Source: a bacterium | GTDB taxonomy: Bacteria > JACRDZ01 > JAQUKH01 | Direction of reading: 5' to 3' | NCBI GenBank assembly: GCA_028719205.1 | Contig: JAQUKH010000034.1 | Coordinates: 1 to 26,285, forward strand | Length of the DNA stretch: 26,285 nt | Shown here: positions 1 to 9,026 of the stretch, in pieces | Position numbering within the stretch: the first letter of the stretch is position 1 | Layout of the letters: the number at the start of each line of letters is the position of its first letter | Notes under the pieces: model-generated | Seen by the model: only the letters and a program-made list of their open reading frames with translations | Databases searched by the model: none | Told to the model about the DNA's origin: nothing | Position numbers and translations under genes: made by a program

Positions 1-3000
1 ATTATAAAGCGGCGGGGTTATTTTGTTTCAGGAAAATTTGATCTATACCAGAAAAATATTCCCTATAGCGCTCTTATCCAGAGCTTAAGAAATTTAATCA
101 GGACCTATTTAACGGAAAGCGATAAACGGGTTGAGACCTGGAAAGATAAAATTTTAAGAGTACTGGAAACCAAAGGAAAAGTAATAACAGATGTTATACC
201 TGAACTGGAAATATTGATTGGTATCCAACCGGAGATCCAGCCGCTCCCCCCCGTGGAGGCAAGAAACCGGTTTAATGATCTTTTTGGAAAATTTTTGGCA
301 TGTTTGGCCAATGAAGAAAATCCGCTGACGCTTTTTATTGATGACCTTCAATGGTGTGATACCGCGACCTTTGATTTTTTAGAGAGTTTATTTTTCAATT
401 ATAAAGACTACAAATATCTTTTTTTTATAGGCGCTTACCGCCATAATGAAGTGAATTCAAGCCATCCCTTAACAAGATTGGTCCACGATATTAAAGAAAC
501 TAAAGGCCCGCTAAAAGAAGTGAGGCTTGGCCCCTTAGATTCCCGTCATTGTCATGAAATGGTATCTTATATACTGGATTCTTCGCTTGCGCATACAAAG
601 GAATTATCTAATTATATAGCTAACCTTTCAGAAGGAAATCCTTTATTTGTCAGCGAAATATTATCATATCTCAATAATGAAAAGTTGATGTTTATGGATA
701 AAAGCAGGAATTGGTACTGGGATCTTAATAAAATAAAGCAGTCCAATATGCCTTCCACGGTTGTCGCGCTTTTCAGTTCCAAAGTCCAGAAATTGCCGGA
801 TCACACCAAAGAACTGCTTGAATATTGCGCGTGTATAGGAAACCATTTTCTTCCAAGCGAAATTTCTACCGTGAAACAAATAACACTGCTGGATACTTTT
901 GAAATATTAAAACCTGCGTTAGCTCAGGGACTTCTAATGGAAGGCAAAGATGACCTGCAGTTTGTCCATGACCGCGTGCAGGAAGCGGTTTTAATTTCAA
1001 TTAATTCGCAAAAAAGAAAGGAACTGCATTGGAGCATAGGAACCCATTTATTGTCTGTAATTCCCAAAAATACTGATTATGAAAAACTCGATAATCTTTT
1101 TTCTATAACCGCGCACTTAAATCTGGGTTTGCCGGAAATATTAGAACCGGAAACCAGGTATCAAATCGCGGGCATAAATTACAAGGCAGGCAATAAAGCA
1201 TTAAGTTCATTAGCTGCAGAAGCCGCGAATGAATATTTTAAAGCGGCAAAAGATTTATTGCCGGATAATTGCTGGAAAATCCGATATGAAGAGGCATTTA
1301 AAGTTTATAAAAAACTGGCAAAAACAGAATTAATGTGCGGGAATTACGATAAGTCGGAAAAACTGCTTAATCAACTGCTTAAAAACGCGAAAAGTGATCT
1401 GGATAAGGCTGAATGCCTCGCGGAACAGACGACCTCGCTTTCATCGATCGGGAATTTTATTAAGGCAATAGAAACGGCTAACAGGGGATTGGCATATTTT
1501 GACAAATCGATCCCGATGAGCGCCGGTAAAGCGGAGCAAAAAAGAGAAAAATTGATGAATCTTATAGAGTCTAAAAAAATTGATATCTGGAATAAGATCC
1601 TTAACATGCCGTTTACTAACGAAAGAAAAAGCAAAATAGAGCTGGCTTTTTACAGTGAACTTATTCCTGATCTTTATATGTCGGGCCTGGTGCCGCAGTT
1701 ATATCTTTCCGCGGTGCAATCGACGGAAAACTGTTTGCTCGGAGGTATGGATGAGTCGGTAATATATTCTTTCAGTATTATGGGGCTTTATCTTGGAGAA
1801 AAAGGCGATTTTAAAAAAGCGTTCAAATATGAAGACCTGGCCTATAATTTATGCGAGAAATATCCTAATACTTTCGGTGCCACGCGCGGAATGAACGGGA
1901 TCGTGTGGTGCAATATGCATTCAAGGAGCCACCCTGAAGAAATAATTAATTATTGCCTGAAGTCCATCCAGTGCGGGAAAAATTCTGGGGACCTTTATAA
2001 CGCGGGGCTCTCATACGGCCCGTTAATGTGGAATTTGCAGGTGCAGGGAAACAATATGCTGGAAGTTGAGAGATACGCGAATGAATGCCTGGAATTTTCC
2101 AATAAGTATCATTTATATTTTTCTGTTCATTTAGCGGAGGCGATGCAGGCGTCATGGGTGGAACCTATGAAGAAAAATTACACGCCTGTTCCAATGGAGC
2201 GGAAAATAAAACAATGGGAAAAGGAAAATCATATCGCGTCGGTGGGAAGTTATTACGCGCATCTGGGGATCAACCATTATTATTTTGGAGAATACGAAAA
2301 AGCCGAGGAAAATCTTTTGGCAGTTAAAAAGTATCTGACAGGTTTAACGGATAATGTCCTTAAACGGCAATGGCATGTTTTTCTGGTGCTTAACGCGTTA
2401 AGGCTTCACGAAAGGAAGATCAAATATAAAACAAAAAGGAATATACTTTCATATATTCAACCATTAATAAAAAAGATAGAAACTTGGGCGCAATTAGGCC
2501 CTTTACTTAAGCCGTATCTGGCTCTTATTTATGCTGAACTTAAACGAATCACCCAGGATCTGGAGGAATCAAGAAATTTATATTTTGACGCGATCAATAT
2601 TGCCAATCAAAACAGATATGTCTTTTTAGAGGCGTATCTGCATGAATGTATAGGAGAGTTTTCAGGGGCAAATAATAATTTATCCAGGATTTTCATTAAA
2701 GAGGCAGGACGTTTGTATAAAAAATGCGGCGCGGGGCGGAAAGAGATATTGATAAAAGAAAAATATCCCGGGTATTTTGAGGATGAAATAGTTTTAGTTC
2801 CAACCGCTGTATCAGAGCCTGCTTTTGCTCTTCCGAATATTGATGTAAATTATCTTATAAAATCCAGTTTGATCATTCCCGCTGAGACAGAAGAGCAGGT
2901 AGTTTTGCATAAAATTATGAATGTTGTTCTGGAAAGTTCCGGCGCCCAGCATGGATATTTAATTATGGGAGAAAATGGCGAATTGATCATACGCGCGGAA

Positions 3001-4107
3001 AGCCATATAGGTGAAAAAGATAAAGTAAAAACACTTAATCAGAAATTTGAAAGCTGCCAGAATTTATGTCACGCGATTGTCCGTTATGTTCATCGTACAA
3101 ATGAAATGGTGATTCTTGAGAACGCCTCTGAAAAAGGAGATTTTAAGGATAATCCCGAAGTCCTGGAAATGAAAATGAAATCAGTTCTATGTCTTCCAAT
3201 AATAAAACAAAACAGATCTATCGGGATATTATATCTTGAAAACCGTTTATCGGATTCAGTTTTTACAAAAGAAAGGACGGATCTGACAAAATTATTTACT
3301 TATGAGGCCGCGGTTTCTATTGAAAACGGGAGATTACTTGAAAAAATGAGGCTGGTGGAAGATGAACTTCGCCGTCATCGTGAAAATCTGGAAGATATGG
3401 TTAAAGAGCGGACCGAGCAATTGCAGAAAACACAGGAAAATCTGCTTATCGCGGAACGCCTGGCTTCTCTCGGAAAACTGGCAGGAAGTATTTCACATGA
3501 AATAAGGAACCCTCTTAATGTTATCAGCACCTCGGCATATTATCTTAAAATGAAGCTTGATACAAAAGATGAACGAATAAAACAGCGGATTGAATTTATT
3601 GAGTCTGAAGTAAAAAAAACGCTTTCTATTATTGATACAATTTTAAGCCTTTCAGGTTTGAAAGAACCCCGGAAGGAACGTATAGGTATTATAAGCGTTT
3701 TAAATGATGCTGTTCTTGATTCGAAGATACCCGATACTGTTGAGGTGGTTAAAAATATGCCGCCGGAGGAAATTATCATAAATGCGGATGAGGATCAATT
3801 CAATATAGCGTTTACAAATATTATTAAAAACGCGCTGGACGCGATGGATAAGAAAGGAAAACTTACATTAGGGATTAAAAAAACAGATAATGAGAAGGTG
3901 GAGGTATCCTTCGGGGACACAGGGGCGGGTATAGCGTATGAAAATATTAATAAGGTTTTTCAGCCTTTGTTCACCACAAAAGCGCGCGGTTTCGGATTCG
4001 GGCTTTCAATATGTAAAATGATCGTAGATAAGCATAATGGAAAAATTGAAATTAAATCTGAAAAAGGTAAAGGGTCAACAGTTACATTAATATTTCCTTT
4101 AGGGTGA
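1..4107 (+). CDS. Giant multidomain sensor kinase, C-terminal part: AAA ATPase, TPR-like, GAF, histidine kinase (5' end outside window)
   Basis: The frame is open from base 1, so the ATG at 214 is internal and about 1368 residues are visible. The first residues (GYFVSGKFD, then NIPYSALIQ) match the AAA/STAND-type ATPase of proteins that carry an N-terminal Ser/Thr kinase and a C-terminal histidine kinase. Walker B is LFIDDLQW near 334-357; Walker A and any protein kinase domain lie upstream. A long helical TPR-like region follows (about 1150-2750), then a GAF domain (about 2850-3340), a coiled coil, and a HisKA domain with box SHEIRNPL (His codon 3496-3498). The HATPase has an N box (NIIKNALDAM, near 3817), DTGAGI (near 3919) and GFGFGLS (near 3991). 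All kinase motifs look intact. It probably autophosphorylates in response to a ligand bound by the GAF or TPR part. The next kinase starts 4 bases after its stop, so they are probably co-transcribed. Domain assignment is confident; the upstream kinase domain is inferred from the family. Confidence 0.93.
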   Translation: MIKRRGYFVSGKFDLYQKNIPYSALIQSLRNLIRTYLTESDKRVETWKDKILRVLETKGKVITDVIPELEILIGIQPEIQPLPPVEARNRFNDLFGKFLACLANEENPLTLFIDDLQWCDTATFDFLESLFFNYKDYKYLFFIGAYRHNEVNSSHPLTRLVHDIKETKGPLKEVRLGPLDSRHCHEMVSYILDSSLAHTKELSNYIANLSEGNPLFVSEILSYLNNEKLMFMDKSRNWYWDLNKIKQSNMPSTVVALFSSKVQKLPDHTKELLEYCACIGNHFLPSEISTVKQITLLDTFEILKPALAQGLLMEGKDDLQFVHDRVQEAVLISINSQKRKELHWSIGTHLLSVIPKNTDYEKLDNLFSITAHLNLGLPEILEPETRYQIAGINYKAGNKALSSLAAEAANEYFKAAKDLLPDNCWKIRYEEAFKVYKKLAKTELMCGNYDKSEKLLNQLLKNAKSDLDKAECLAEQTTSLSSIGNFIKAIETANRGLAYFDKSIPMSAGKAEQKREKLMNLIESKKIDIWNKILNMPFTNERKSKIELAFYSELIPDLYMSGLVPQLYLSAVQSTENCLLGGMDESVIYSFSIMGLYLGEKGDFKKAFKYEDLAYNLCEKYPNTFGATRGMNGIVWCNMHSRSHPEEIINYCLKSIQCGKNSGDLYNAGLSYGPLMWNLQVQGNNMLEVERYANECLEFSNKYHLYFSVHLAEAMQASWVEPMKKNYTPVPMERKIKQWEKENHIASVGSYYAHLGINHYYFGEYEKAEENLLAVKKYLTGLTDNVLKRQWHVFLVLNALRLHERKIKYKTKRNILSYIQPLIKKIETWAQLGPLLKPYLALIYAELKRITQDLEESRNLYFDAINIANQNRYVFLEAYLHECIGEFSGANNNLSRIFIKEAGRLYKKCGAGRKEILIKEKYPGYFEDEIVLVPTAVSEPAFALPNIDVNYLIKSSLIIPAETEEQVVLHKIMNVVLESSGAQHGYLIMGENGELIIRAESHIGEKDKVKTLNQKFESCQNLCHAIVRYVHRTNEMVILENASEKGDFKDNPEVLEMKMKSVLCLPIIKQNRSIGILYLENRLSDSVFTKERTDLTKLFTYEAAVSIENGRLLEKMRLVEDELRRHRENLEDMVKERTEQLQKTQENLLIAERLASLGKLAGSISHEIRNPLNVISTSAYYLKMKLDTKDERIKQRIEFIESEVKKTLSIIDTILSLSGLKEPRKERIGIISVLNDAVLDSKIPDTVEVVKNMPPEEIIINADEDQFNIAFTNIIKNALDAMDKKGKLTLGIKKTDNEKVEVSFGDTGAGIAYENINKVFQPLFTTKARGFGFGLSICKMIVDKHNGKIEIKSEKGKGSTVTLIFPLG

Positions 4108-4111
4108 AATT

Positions 4112-5539
4112 ATGTTATTAGAATTTTTTACCTTTAATTTAGACCTGGTTTTCTTTGTTTACGGCCTGGCATTTTATGTTATGGGTGTGGCAATCCTGAT
4201 ACAGCCGCGAAAAGAAGAAAGCGTTTTTAAACTGGCGGAATTCATCTGGCTGCTGGGTGCTTTTGGAATAAGCCATGGGGTAAATGAATGGCTGGACATG
4301 TTTATTCTTGTAAAAAGATTTGAGTTAGGAATATGGCATATAATACGTATGGCAGTTCTGACTGTATCATTTGTATTTTTATTTGAATTTGGACGCAAAT
4401 TAGTTTCGCTTAATATTAATAAATTGTTGAGCGGGTGGATCACAGTTTGTTTGTGCGCGGTTACAATCGTTTTTATTTTTACGTTCAAGGAAGATCCAAC
4501 TATCTGGCCGAGATATTTTTTAGGCCTCCCGGGCGGGTTAATGTCAGCTTTGGGTTTTTTCTGGTATCAACAAAAGAACAAAGATGATTGTGAAAAATTT
4601 GGTATCGGCAAATATTTTTTATGGGCAGCCGCTTCAATGGGACTTTACAGTATTTTTACGGGAATTGTTGTTCCAAAGGGAGGTTTTCCCCCGGCATCCT
4701 TCATAAATAACACATCTTTTTTAAATTTTTTTAATATCCCTGTCCAGGTGTTACGGGCTGTTTGCGCGGCCGCAATATCGCGCGCTATCTGGAACATATT
4801 GAGTGTTTTTAACCGCGAAATTATCAGTGACCTGAGAGAAAGTTTAGACAAATTAAAACACTCTGAAGATCTCGTTACAATGGGAAAATTCGCGGGCATA
4901 ATGGGGCATGAATTCAGGAACCAATTGGCTGTTATGAAAAGCTCTTTGTATTTTATTGATATGAAATTCCAGGGAGTAGATGAAAAGACAAAACACCATT
5001 TGGAAACCTTAAAAAAGCAAATTACAGAAACGGATAATATTATTGAAGACATTTTGATGTTTGCCAAAGGCAGACAGATAGATTTCAAAGACGTGAATTT
5101 GAAAAATATCATATTACACAGCGTTAGCGCGATTCGAAATTCAGAAAAAATAAAAATAATTATAGAAATTGATAAAGATCTGCCGATTATAAAGGGCGAT
5201 GAAATAAAACTTGACAGATGTTTTGTAAATATTGTTTTAAACGCGGTACAGGCGATGGAAGACGGCGGAAAATTACTTATATCAGCCGATAAAACAGGCA
5301 ATTTTATCAATATTATATTTAAAGATACCGGATGCGGCATAAAAACACAGGATAAGGAAAGGATTTTTGAACCGTTTTTTACAAATAAGAAAGGCGGGAC
5401 AGGGCTTGGCCTTTCTACCTGCAGGATCATTGTAGACGCGCATAAAGGCCATATTGATGTTAAGAGTGAAGTTAATAAGGGGACAACAGTTAAAATAACG
5501 CTTCCTATCATTCAAAATTGGAAAGGAGATAAATTTTAA
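4112..5539 (+). CDS. Membrane sensor histidine kinase with multi-pass N-terminal sensor
   Basis: 475 residues. The first 230 or so contain about seven hydrophobic segments with short loops and no large periplasmic domain, suggesting sensing within the membrane. A short linker (about 235-255) leads to the HisKA domain with H266 in GHEFRNQL; the usual Pro after Asn is Gln here. The HATPase domain carries an N box (NIVLNAVQAM, near 370-380), DTGCGI starting at D405, and GGTGLGLS. It should autophosphorylate H266 and pass the phosphate to a receiver. The neighbouring receiver starts inside this gene's stop codon (TAATG), so it is the obvious partner. The start ATG lies 4 bases after the previous stop, without a clear Shine-Dalgarno, which suggests translational coupling. 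The sensor domain was not matched to a named family. Confidence 0.92.
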   Translation: MLLEFFTFNLDLVFFVYGLAFYVMGVAILIQPRKEESVFKLAEFIWLLGAFGISHGVNEWLDMFILVKRFELGIWHIIRMAVLTVSFVFLFEFGRKLVSLNINKLLSGWITVCLCAVTIVFIFTFKEDPTIWPRYFLGLPGGLMSALGFFWYQQKNKDDCEKFGIGKYFLWAAASMGLYSIFTGIVVPKGGFPPASFINNTSFLNFFNIPVQVLRAVCAAAISRAIWNILSVFNREIISDLRESLDKLKHSEDLVTMGKFAGIMGHEFRNQLAVMKSSLYFIDMKFQGVDEKTKHHLETLKKQITETDNIIEDILMFAKGRQIDFKDVNLKNIILHSVSAIRNSEKIKIIIEIDKDLPIIKGDEIKLDRCFVNIVLNAVQAMEDGGKLLISADKTGNFINIIFKDTGCGIKTQDKERIFEPFFTNKKGGTGLGLSTCRIIVDAHKGHIDVKSEVNKGTTVKITLPIIQNWKGDKF

Positions 5540-5898
5540 TGGAAAAATTAAAAGTTCTTATAGTAGATGATAATGAAAGGTTTTGTAATAATATGGTGGA
5601 TATCCTGGAATTAAAAGGTTATGGAATTAAAGGTGTTTACGATGGATTTCAGGCCATTGAAGCAGTCAAAAAAGAAAAATTCGATATAGTGCTTATGGAT
5701 ATTAAAATGCCCGGTTTAAGCGGTGTAGAAACTGCGAAGATGCTAAAAGGTATTGTTCCTGGCCTTAATATTATTATGATAACGGCCTTTGCGGATGATA
5801 TTGCCTTTAAAGAGGAATTAGTAAATGCCAACCTGAAGATCATGCAGAAGCCTATGGATATTGATGTTTTATGCGGTATGCTGAAAACTATATCGTAA
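5539..5898 (+). CDS. Stand-alone response regulator receiver (CheY-like)
   Basis: 119 residues, receiver domain only, with no DNA-binding or enzymatic output. The conserved set is complete: acidic pair D10/D11, phospho-acceptor D54 in LMDIKMPG, T82, and K104 in the QKP motif. The start ATG overlaps the stop of the kinase upstream (TAATG) and has a strong Shine-Dalgarno (AAAGGAG, 5522-5528). It very likely receives phosphate from the upstream kinase, and possibly from the giant kinase as well, acting as a shared relay. Having no output domain, it must work by protein contact or phosphorelay; the target is not visible here. Confidence 0.95.
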   Translation: MEKLKVLIVDDNERFCNNMVDILELKGYGIKGVYDGFQAIEAVKKEKFDIVLMDIKMPGLSGVETAKMLKGIVPGLNIIMITAFADDIAFKEELVNANLKIMQKPMDIDVLCGMLKTIS

Positions 5899-5953
5899 AT
5901 CCTTCAGTGTTTAAATGAAATAAATCCATATTAATATTTTCCAGGGGGGGATA

Positions 5954-6922
5954 ATGAATAAAATAATATCTAAAATAATTTTATTAAGTATTGTTTTTAT
6001 AATTATTTTATTTTTTTCTAACGGGACAATAGCAGAGAAAAAAAGGATAGGTATACTTCAGTGGAGTAATGAATCGCGTTACAGCGATTCTAAAGAAGGT
6101 TTTCTGGAACAAATGAAAAAGGAGGGATTTTCAGAAAATGAAGTGGAATTTATAACAGAGCTGGCTGACGCGAATAAAGTAAAAGCGATGAAAATAGCCC
6201 AGAAGTTTGCGGCTGATAGATTAACGATGTACTATACTATCGGCACCTCCGCGGCTGTGGCCCTCTCCAATGAAATAAAAGATTTACCGATCATTTTCAG
6301 CACGGTGTATGATCCAGTGGAATCAAAAATAGCTTTAGGTTTGCAGAGTTCAGGCAATAATAACACCGGGTCCAGTTCTTATGTCCCCATGTCGCAGATC
6401 CTGGAAACTTTAAAAAAATTAAAAACCATAAAAAATATAGGGATTCTATATACTCCGGGGCAGAGTAATTCTGAGGCGCAATTAAAAAATCTTCAGAAAC
6501 TGGAGCAGGAATTTAAAGTAAAAGTAATACCTATCCCGATCAAAACAAAAGGCGAAGTGTCTAATGTTTTAACTTTTGCGGCAGGAAAAGTGGATGCTGT
6601 TTATGTCTCCGGAAGCGGAATTATGGATGAAACTATTCCGGAAATAGTGGAAATAACCTCAAAATATAAAATAATCACTTTTACACATCTGGAAGACTCT
6701 GTAACAAAAGGCGTATTATTTGGTTTAAGCGCGGATCCCAGAGAAATGGGCCGATTGGCAGGTAAAAAAGCGGCTTTGGTATTGAGAGGCGCTAAACCTT
6801 CGAATATACCCATCGAGCCGTTAAAAAATTTTAATGTCGTGCTCAATATGAAAACCGTAAGAGCAGGACAATTTAATATACCGCCTGATTTTATGAAATT
6901 GGTAACAAAAAAAATTGAGTAA
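5954..6922 (+). CDS. Periplasmic binding protein, ABC_sub_bind family (TrpX-like)
   Basis: 322 residues. A Sec signal peptide spans residues 1-27 (lysines at 3 and 7, a hydrophobic run of about 18, likely cleavage after TIA). There is no lipobox cysteine. The mature part begins RIGILQW and continues with the two-lobed Rossmann layout of the ABC substrate-binding family PF04392: a YTIGTSAAVAL helix start, IIFSTVYDPVES, a NIGILYTPG second lobe, and a VYVSGSG hinge-type segment. No permease or ATPase of the usual three-gene transporter is adjacent; instead the next gene is a GGDEF/HD-GYP membrane enzyme starting at the stop codon. A role as ligand-sensing partner of that enzyme is inferred. The Shine-Dalgarno is an unusual G-run (AGGGGGGG, 5943-5950). 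The ligand is unknown; family members bind small molecules such as tryptophan. Confidence 0.88.
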   Translation: MNKIISKIILLSIVFIIILFFSNGTIAEKKRIGILQWSNESRYSDSKEGFLEQMKKEGFSENEVEFITELADANKVKAMKIAQKFAADRLTMYYTIGTSAAVALSNEIKDLPIIFSTVYDPVESKIALGLQSSGNNNTGSSSYVPMSQILETLKKLKTIKNIGILYTPGQSNSEAQLKNLQKLEQEFKVKVIPIPIKTKGEVSNVLTFAAGKVDAVYVSGSGIMDETIPEIVEITSKYKIITFTHLEDSVTKGVLFGLSADPREMGRLAGKKAALVLRGAKPSNIPIEPLKNFNVVLNMKTVRAGQFNIPPDFMKLVTKKIE

Positions 6923-6923
6923 T

Positions 6924-9026
6924 ATGCTGATAAAAAAATTTCAGGAAAGCCTGCAGTTCAAATTTGTAAGTTTAGCTTTGGCCATCACCGTGTTTGGCGG
7001 TATTATCGCGAGCCTGGTCCTCGTCAGCGGCGACATTAAGCTTCTGAGAAAGACCCTGTTGACTAAGGGCTACAGTTTCGCGAATTATATAGCTGAGATC
7101 GGCCAGGATTCGTTAATTTCCAGGGATTATCTCCGGCTTGATGATATAGTCAGCGCGATCAATCATGACCCTGAAGTGGCTTACGCTTTTATCAAAGATA
7201 ATAACGGCCGGATAGTTACATCTTTTTTTGCCAGCTTAAATATGAATATGCCGGAACTTAAAAAAATATTATCCGGTATGCCCGCGGATGCTGATGTTGA
7301 GGATACGATAAAATCCATTAAAAATAAAGCTGTGATAAGTGAAATTTCTTTTCCAATTGCCATAGAAAATGAAACCGTAGGCAAAATTTTTATCGGCATG
7401 TCAGAATACGATATAAGGCAGCAGATAAAAAAACTTATTGCTTACATTACTATGGTTTCTATTTTTATTTTTATCTTTATTCTTTTTTTATTGATAATAT
7501 CCCAGGGAATACTTACTAAACCTGTAAAAGATCTGGCGGTTTTAATGACCGATATTTCTGTAAAAAAGGATTATTCTATAAGGGCCGCAGTTAGACGTAA
7601 GGATGAAATAGGGTTATTATCCAGCTGTTTTAATTATATGTTAGAGCAGATACAGAAACGCGATGCGGAACTTGAGTCTCATGGATTGGATCTGGAAGAT
7701 AAAGTTGCAAAACGCACGGAAGAATTATTAAGCGTGAATGAGCGGCTTCAGAATGAACTGTCTGAACGTAAAATAATAGAAGGAAAAATGCGGAATTTGA
7801 TGGAGGAATTAAAAGAAGTCTCGATAAGGGACAGTTTAACCAAACTTTATAACCATGGATATTTCCGGGATGCCCTGGATAATGAATTTTCCCGCGCCAA
7901 AAGATACGGGCACAACGTAACCTGCCTGATGCTTGATATTGATTATTTTAAGAAAATAAATGATACCTACGGCCATTTATTCGGGGATAAAGTTCTTATT
8001 GAAGTCGCTAATTGCTTAAAAAAGTGCGTCAGGGAAAGCGATATTTTAGCCAGGTATGGCGGGGAGGAATTCAGTATTTTACTTATTGAATCGGATTATG
8101 AAAAGGCGTTAATGGTTTCGGAGAAGATAAGGAGCTATATTGAATCCTATAATTTTAAGGACGCGGATATTTCCGTTAAATTAACTGTAAGTATTGGTTT
8201 GTCCTCTTTACTTGAGGATGCAATACTGGACAAGGAAAAGTTTCTGGGATTTTCCGATCTGGCCCTTTACGCGGCAAAAATAAACGGGAGAAATAATATT
8301 GTTATGCATAAGGATATTAAAGATGCCGCGGTGATTGAAGATATGAAGATAAAGAATATAGAAGATAAGATTTTTGAGGTTGAAGAGGTTTCCAGGCAGT
8401 CTTATCTGGAATCTATCAGGATGTTAATAACGACGTATGAGAAAAAAGACCCGTACATGCGAGAACATTCTTTAAATGTTTTCAGATATGTTTTTATGAT
8501 AACTGAAGAGCTCAAGCTCCCCGCGAGTGAAGCCGCGGTTATCGGCAACGCGGCTATTTTACATGATCTGGGAAAGATCGCGATCCCTGATGATATTATG
8601 TTCAAAAAAGGAGAATTATCCGAGGAAGAGTATTCTAAAATAAAAGAACATCCGGTAATAGCTTTTAATATATTGAGGAAGTCCACTTATGTAAGGCGGG
8701 AGCTGGATATTATTTTACACCACCATGAATGGTTTGACGGCAAAGGTTATCCGATCGGCTTAAAAGGCAGGCTCATTCCTCTGGGAGCCAGGATCATTGC
8801 TGTTGCTGACAGTTATGACGCTATGAAGAGTTTTAGAACTTACAGGAATAATGTTACACCTGATACTATTATAGATACTCTGGTGGAAAAGGCAGGTACT
8901 CAATTTGACCCTGAAGTAGTTTATGCTTTTATAAACAGTCTTGATAAAAACGGATTATGGCCGTCAACGATGGATATTAATCAAAGATTAATAAAATTAA
9001 AACGCCTCGCCAAAAGTTACAAATAA
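6924..9026 (+). CDS. Membrane-bound c-di-GMP enzyme: periplasmic sensor, HAMP, GGDEF and HD-GYP
   Basis: 700 residues from ATG 6924, one base after the previous stop. A TTG at 6915 would add three residues but has no Shine-Dalgarno. Order: TM (about 12-33), periplasmic domain of about 130 residues, TM (about 168-190), HAMP, coiled coil, GGDEF, HD-GYP. The cyclase site is GGEEF (379-383), with a product-inhibition motif RESD five residues before it. The phosphodiesterase part has HDLGK (H547, D548), HHHEWFDGKGYP (GYP 608-610) and AGTQFDP, all usual for active HD-GYP enzymes. So both c-di-GMP synthesis and hydrolysis are predicted, gated by the periplasmic domain. Its place directly after a periplasmic binding protein suggests that protein docks on the sensor domain. 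Its 3' end overlaps the convergent barrel gene by 30 bases. Confidence 0.93.
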   Translation: MLIKKFQESLQFKFVSLALAITVFGGIIASLVLVSGDIKLLRKTLLTKGYSFANYIAEIGQDSLISRDYLRLDDIVSAINHDPEVAYAFIKDNNGRIVTSFFASLNMNMPELKKILSGMPADADVEDTIKSIKNKAVISEISFPIAIENETVGKIFIGMSEYDIRQQIKKLIAYITMVSIFIFIFILFLLIISQGILTKPVKDLAVLMTDISVKKDYSIRAAVRRKDEIGLLSSCFNYMLEQIQKRDAELESHGLDLEDKVAKRTEELLSVNERLQNELSERKIIEGKMRNLMEELKEVSIRDSLTKLYNHGYFRDALDNEFSRAKRYGHNVTCLMLDIDYFKKINDTYGHLFGDKVLIEVANCLKKCVRESDILARYGGEEFSILLIESDYEKALMVSEKIRSYIESYNFKDADISVKLTVSIGLSSLLEDAILDKEKFLGFSDLALYAAKINGRNNIVMHKDIKDAAVIEDMKIKNIEDKIFEVEEVSRQSYLESIRMLITTYEKKDPYMREHSLNVFRYVFMITEELKLPASEAAVIGNAAILHDLGKIAIPDDIMFKKGELSEEEYSKIKEHPVIAFNILRKSTYVRRELDIILHHHEWFDGKGYPIGLKGRLIPLGARIIAVADSYDAMKSFRTYRNNVTPDTIIDTLVEKAGTQFDPEVVYAFINSLDKNGLWPSTMDINQRLIKLKRLAKSYK

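Noticed and set aside
4645-5511. Long antisense open frame (288 codons) opposite the membrane histidine kinase
   Set aside because: It lies fully inside a gene with clear HisKA and HATPase motifs, has no recognisable domain or Shine-Dalgarno, and looks like a by-product of the kinase's codon use.
5899-5953. Promoter between the receiver and the binding-protein gene
   Set aside because: Only scattered AT-rich -10-like words are present, with no paired -35, so read-through from the kinase operon cannot be separated from a weak promoter.
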